64,000 nt of DNA from Haloferula rosea (GTDB taxonomy: Bacteria; Verrucomicrobiota; Verrucomicrobiia; Verrucomicrobiales; Akkermansiaceae), in contig NZ_JAENII010000012.1 in NCBI RefSeq assembly GCF_016595525.1, forward strand, positions 1 to 64,000, in the 5' to 3' direction. Each line of letters begins with the position of its first letter. Position 1 is the first letter of the stretch. The notes below the pieces were generated by a model that saw only the letters and a program-made list of their open reading frames with translations, did not search any database and was not told the origin of the DNA. Below, in pieces: positions 62,997 through 64,000 of the stretch. Made by a program: the position numbers and the translations under genes.

Positions 62997-63084
62997 TTCG
63001 GACCTTCAGACCTTCAGACCTCCAGACCTCCAGACCTCCAGACCTCCAGACCTCCAGACCTCCAGACCTTCAGACCTTCAGACC
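62997..63084. repeat. 8-bp tandem repeat, 11 units
   Basis: Eleven consecutive 8-mers: one TTCGGACC, two TTCAGACC, six TCCAGACC, two TTCAGACC. The array begins 24 bp after the antiporter stop and ends 17 bp before the ATG of a 37-codon ORF. Such short, near-perfect arrays change length by slippage. Confidence 0.93.
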
Positions 63085-63101
63085 TTCCACCTCGCCTACC
63101 C

Positions 63102-63215
63102 ATGCTGAAGAAGCTGGGCCAGATCGCCAGACACTTTGGCGCGGTCGTGGCGAGCGATGACGGTGATATCTGGACCATCGACGAGGACGGCCGAGTATCG
63201 ATCGAGGGCTCTTGA
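63102..63215 (+). CDS. 37-residue ORF downstream of the tandem repeat
   Basis: An ATG-TGA reading of 37 codons giving a basic N-terminal part (MLKKLGQIARHFG) and an acidic end with a DDGDIWTIDEDGRVSIEG stretch. It looks like a real small protein: balanced composition with no low-complexity sequence. It is 17 bp after the repeat, so repeat length could affect its expression. Family unknown. Confidence 0.4.
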   Translation: MLKKLGQIARHFGAVVASDDGDIWTIDEDGRVSIEGS

Positions 63216-63260
63216 TATCCCTCCGATCTAACGGCTTCCATGCAGATTAAGACGAGCAAG

Positions 63261-63270
63261 CCCCCCCCCC
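63261..63270. repeat. C10 homopolymer tract
   Basis: Ten consecutive cytosines about 108 bp upstream of the following start codon. Tracts like this vary by slippage and are prone to sequencing error. Confidence 0.85.
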
Positions 63271-63377
63271 ACTCAACACCTCTCCCGAGCTCTTGCCGTC
63301 TCCTTCGGAAGCTGATTGGATACATGTGGCGTTCGTGGTCCAATAATCGGGAACACTTGGGCTTTTGCAGGGAAACC

Positions 63378-63986
63378 ATGAATCAACTCGCTTCCATTCT
63401 GATCTTTCTCGTACTTCCATCGATGCTTGGTGGCACAACCCTTGCTGACCCACCAACGGATACGGGGCTTGATTTCAAGGTCATCAAGGCGGATCGAAAC
63501 AAGAAGGACGATACAGGATTCGACCTGCTGACAGTGCGGATCACGAACGAATCGAAGTCCAACTATTGGATCATGACTGGCGAAAAGGACCCGGTTGAGA
63601 GGTTTTCCAGGACGAATCCGGACGCATTGATCTACTTGATGCACCATTCTTTCACGACGGATCACGGCGATCATTATCACGTTCGAAAAGGTGGCAGCTG
63701 GAAGCGCATCCACCCCCTTGGTTTCCGAAGAACCACGAACGAGCGCTGGATCAAGATCGGCCCTGGCGATCATAAAGAGATGAGTATTCCGGTAGCGGAT
63801 ACACTGGTAGATCATGCGGCAGAAATCGACCTCACCATGTTTTTCTCACGGGATGAGAAGGGACAAGACCGGTTCCACTTGGTGAGCAATGCAGTGATCG
63901 TCAAGACTCACCAACCAAACGCCCCCAACCATCCTTCTGCTCCCCGAGCCGGTTCAGAGCCTTCCGTTCGTGGCTCGGAAGAATAA
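63378..63986 (+). CDS. Secreted protein of unknown function, lower GC
   Basis: 202 residues from the ATG at 63378, which has AGGGA about 4 nt upstream and starts a signal peptide (about 1-23). The mature part is a single beta-rich domain (LDFKVIKADRNKKDDTGFD, ITNESKSNYWIMTG, VADTLVDHAAEIDLTMFF) followed by a Pro/Ser-rich tail. The gene is less GC-rich than its neighbours. Not recognised. Upstream 62973-63377 holds the repeat, the 37-codon ORF and the C-tract, and nothing else. Confidence 0.7.
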   Translation: MNQLASILIFLVLPSMLGGTTLADPPTDTGLDFKVIKADRNKKDDTGFDLLTVRITNESKSNYWIMTGEKDPVERFSRTNPDALIYLMHHSFTTDHGDHYHVRKGGSWKRIHPLGFRRTTNERWIKIGPGDHKEMSIPVADTLVDHAAEIDLTMFFSRDEKGQDRFHLVSNAVIVKTHQPNAPNHPSAPRAGSEPSVRGSEE

Positions 63987-64000
63987 GACCGCTGGAGAAA

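Noticed and set aside
62997-63084. Possible CRISPR array
   Set aside because: Units are 8 bp with no spacers and no cas genes; it is a simple tandem repeat.
61364-63160. 598-codon + strand ORF overlapping the antiporter
   Set aside because: Out-of-frame shadow made of Arg/Pro/His low complexity; the antiporter frame has helices and an RCK motif.

Overview
The window is a high-GC bacterial chromosome segment that most resembles Verrucomicrobiota (Haloferula/Luteolibacter/Verrucomicrobiaceae type). Pointers are the xylA/xylB pair next to a divergent XylR with a LacI-like sensor and AraC output, a GYF-domain membrane protein, an SHD1-domain carbohydrate-binding protein, a Ser/Thr kinase fused to C-type-lectin-like domains, and many small secreted or membrane proteins without known names. 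The lineage is inferred from family content only. No rRNA, tRNA, insertion sequence, phage or CRISPR array was seen.

Region 1 (81-19549) is the accessory part. A block read right to left runs from a 10.5 kb hybrid PKS/NRPS gene into exopolysaccharide machinery: an outer-membrane beta-barrel, a short Wza-like export protein, a Wzc-like co-polymerase whose kinase Walker A lysine is missing, a polyprenyl-phosphate sugar-1-phosphate transferase, a flippase and three small membrane or lipoprotein genes. A Sfp-type phosphopantetheinyl transferase is divergent from the megasynthase across an AT-rich gap. Domain order in the megasynthase is FkbH/HAD-IIIC, ACP, KS, malonyl-type AT, ACP, class III aminotransferase, C, A, PCP, TE. 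This predicts a glycerate-primed, once-extended beta-amino acyl unit joined to one amino acid.

Region 2 (19595-32785) holds a zinc-ribbon membrane protein, the xylose genes, GYF and CAP-domain proteins, ribD, an STN-domain protein, an SDR, tsaE and the ribosomal protein genes rplU, rpmA and type B bL31. Several good intrinsic terminators separate these units.

Region 3 (32893-40614) has holA and a heavy-metal-type RND tripartite efflux operon with His- and Cys-rich accessory proteins, closed by a strong terminator.

Region 4 (40713-47722) has small envelope proteins, a PagL-like lipid A deacylase behind a perfect palindrome, an ABM-domain protein, and four tiny membrane-protein genes chained by ATGA overlaps ahead of a lectin-like Ser/Thr kinase.

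Region 5 (47778-63986) is mostly housekeeping (lysS, radC, queD, nagB, avtA, peroxiredoxin, RmlD-like reductase, Kef-type antiporter) with coiled-coil/TPR and SH3-type envelope proteins. It ends with an 11-unit 8-bp tandem repeat, a 37-codon ORF, a C10 tract and a secreted protein of unknown function.
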